Made by a program: the position numbers and the translations under genes. Positions 34,703-34,792 of a DNA stretch of 34,792 nt are shown here, piece after piece. Origin of the DNA: Columbia Basin potato purple top phytoplasma (GTDB lineage Bacteria > Bacillota_I > Bacilli_A > Acholeplasmatales > Acholeplasmataceae); the NCBI RefSeq assembly GCF_028595955.1, contig NZ_JANHJP010000006.1:1-34792 (forward strand). Reading direction: 5' to 3'. The stretch's first letter is position 1; every line of letters starts with the position of its first letter. A model generated the notes under the pieces. That model searched no databases. It had not been told where the DNA came from and saw nothing but the letters and a program-made list of their open reading frames with translations.

Positions 34703-34728
34703 AAGGACCCTTCTCAGGGTCTTTTTTT
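34703..34728 (+). terminator. Hairpin terminator, second GACCC/GGGTC copy
   Basis: GACCC (34706-34710) pairs with GGGTC (34717-34721) around TTCTCA, with a T run to 34728. The flanking text is nearly the same as at 33075 (TTTTTTTATTTAAC follows both). Confidence 0.85.
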
Positions 34729-34750
34729 ATTTAACAACACAACTCAACAA

Positions 34751-34766
34751 TTGGAAAGGAAACCAA
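34751..34766 (+). promoter_or_regulatory. Second TTGG-N8-CCAA leader motif enclosing AAGGA
   Basis: TTGGAAAGGAAACCAA follows ACACAACTCAACAA, matching the leader at 26881-26896. Here the enclosed AAAGGA is the ribosome-binding site of the gene at 34772. Confidence 0.45.
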
Positions 34767-34771
34767 AAATT

Positions 34772-34792
34772 ATGTTAATTAAAAAAATCTTT
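34772..34792 (+). CDS. 5' end of the next PMU gene, cut by the window edge
   Basis: ATG with AAAGGA about 11 bases upstream opens a frame reading MLIKKIF to the last base. The basic-then-hydrophobic start is typical of the element's membrane or secreted proteins. Nothing more can be said. Confidence 0.6.

Larger units (their letters stand above)
25859..34792 (+). mobile_element. Potential mobile unit (PMU)-like region, incomplete at the right edge
   Basis: A block of same-direction genes with the typical phytoplasma PMU set: sigma factor (fliA/sigF-like), ssb, HU (himA-like), an AAA+ ATPase (hflB-like), a long coiled-coil protein and several small membrane-targeted proteins including an SVM-signal protein. 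The usual tra5 transposase, dnaB, dnaG and tmk are not in the window and could lie to the right. No terminal inverted repeat was identified, so the left border is set at the first gene. Three genes are broken (ssb, 31372-32100, 33156-34686), which suggests decay. Codon use is visibly somewhat less AT-extreme than in the flanking chromosome. Confidence 0.75.

Noticed and set aside
1-34792. tRNA, rRNA, tmRNA genes or CRISPR arrays
   Set aside because: No GC-richer cloverleaf-like segment and no regularly spaced repeats were seen. The only tandem-like repeats are within protein genes.

Overview
The window looks like a piece of a phytoplasma chromosome (Candidatus Phytoplasma, Acholeplasmatales). 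The DNA is extremely AT-rich. UGA is a stop: the helicase gene ends in TGA, overlapping the start of nfo. This argues against Mycoplasma and Spiroplasma. The gene content also fits: an animal-type (P2C-like) cation ATPase, a methionine ABC importer, a potential mobile unit (PMU) with its own sigma factor, Ssb and HU genes, and a short protein with the phytoplasma SVM-type signal peptide. No rRNA, tRNA or CRISPR array was seen. The species is not assigned.

Bases 1-19,700 carry almost only minus-strand genes: pth, the P-type ATPase, an alpha/beta hydrolase, valS, engB, a secreted protein with YD-like repeats, a lone JetA-like (Wadjet) gene, then metI-metQ-metN, sufU, tyrS, rplS-trmD-rpsP (rimM is absent from its usual place), a Bax-inhibitor-1/YccA membrane protein and folC. 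Bases 19,959-23,599 are mainly plus-strand: sodA, nusB, a DEAD-box helicase and nfo, with one small minus-strand membrane gene. Next come two minus-strand genes, an ECF-type S-component-like membrane protein and a membrane-anchored collagen-like protein. About 500 bases follow with nothing recognisable, and then a degenerate fragment of an ATPase/nuclease-like gene.

From 25,859 to the right edge all genes read forward and resemble a PMU: a sigma factor, ssb, HU, several membrane-anchored proteins, an AAA+ ATPase with an FtsH-like ATPase domain but no protease domain, a long coiled-coil membrane protein, the SVM-type secreted protein, two small membrane/coiled-coil proteins and a large secreted protein. 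Three genes here are broken: ssb (in-frame TAA), the gene at 31372 (in-frame TAA) and the large secreted protein (a 1-base frameshift just after a perfect Shine-Dalgarno sequence and start). The element is therefore probably decaying, although the SVM gene and the AAA+/coiled-coil pair are intact. Its intergenic spaces repeat a pattern of strong hairpin terminator, AC-rich leader and ribosome-binding site.

The best candidates for new biology are the SVM-type effector candidate, the orphan JetA-like protein, the collagen-like surface protein, the secreted YD-like repeat protein, and the AAA+/coiled-coil membrane cluster of the PMU. All function calls rest on reading motifs by eye; no database search was run.
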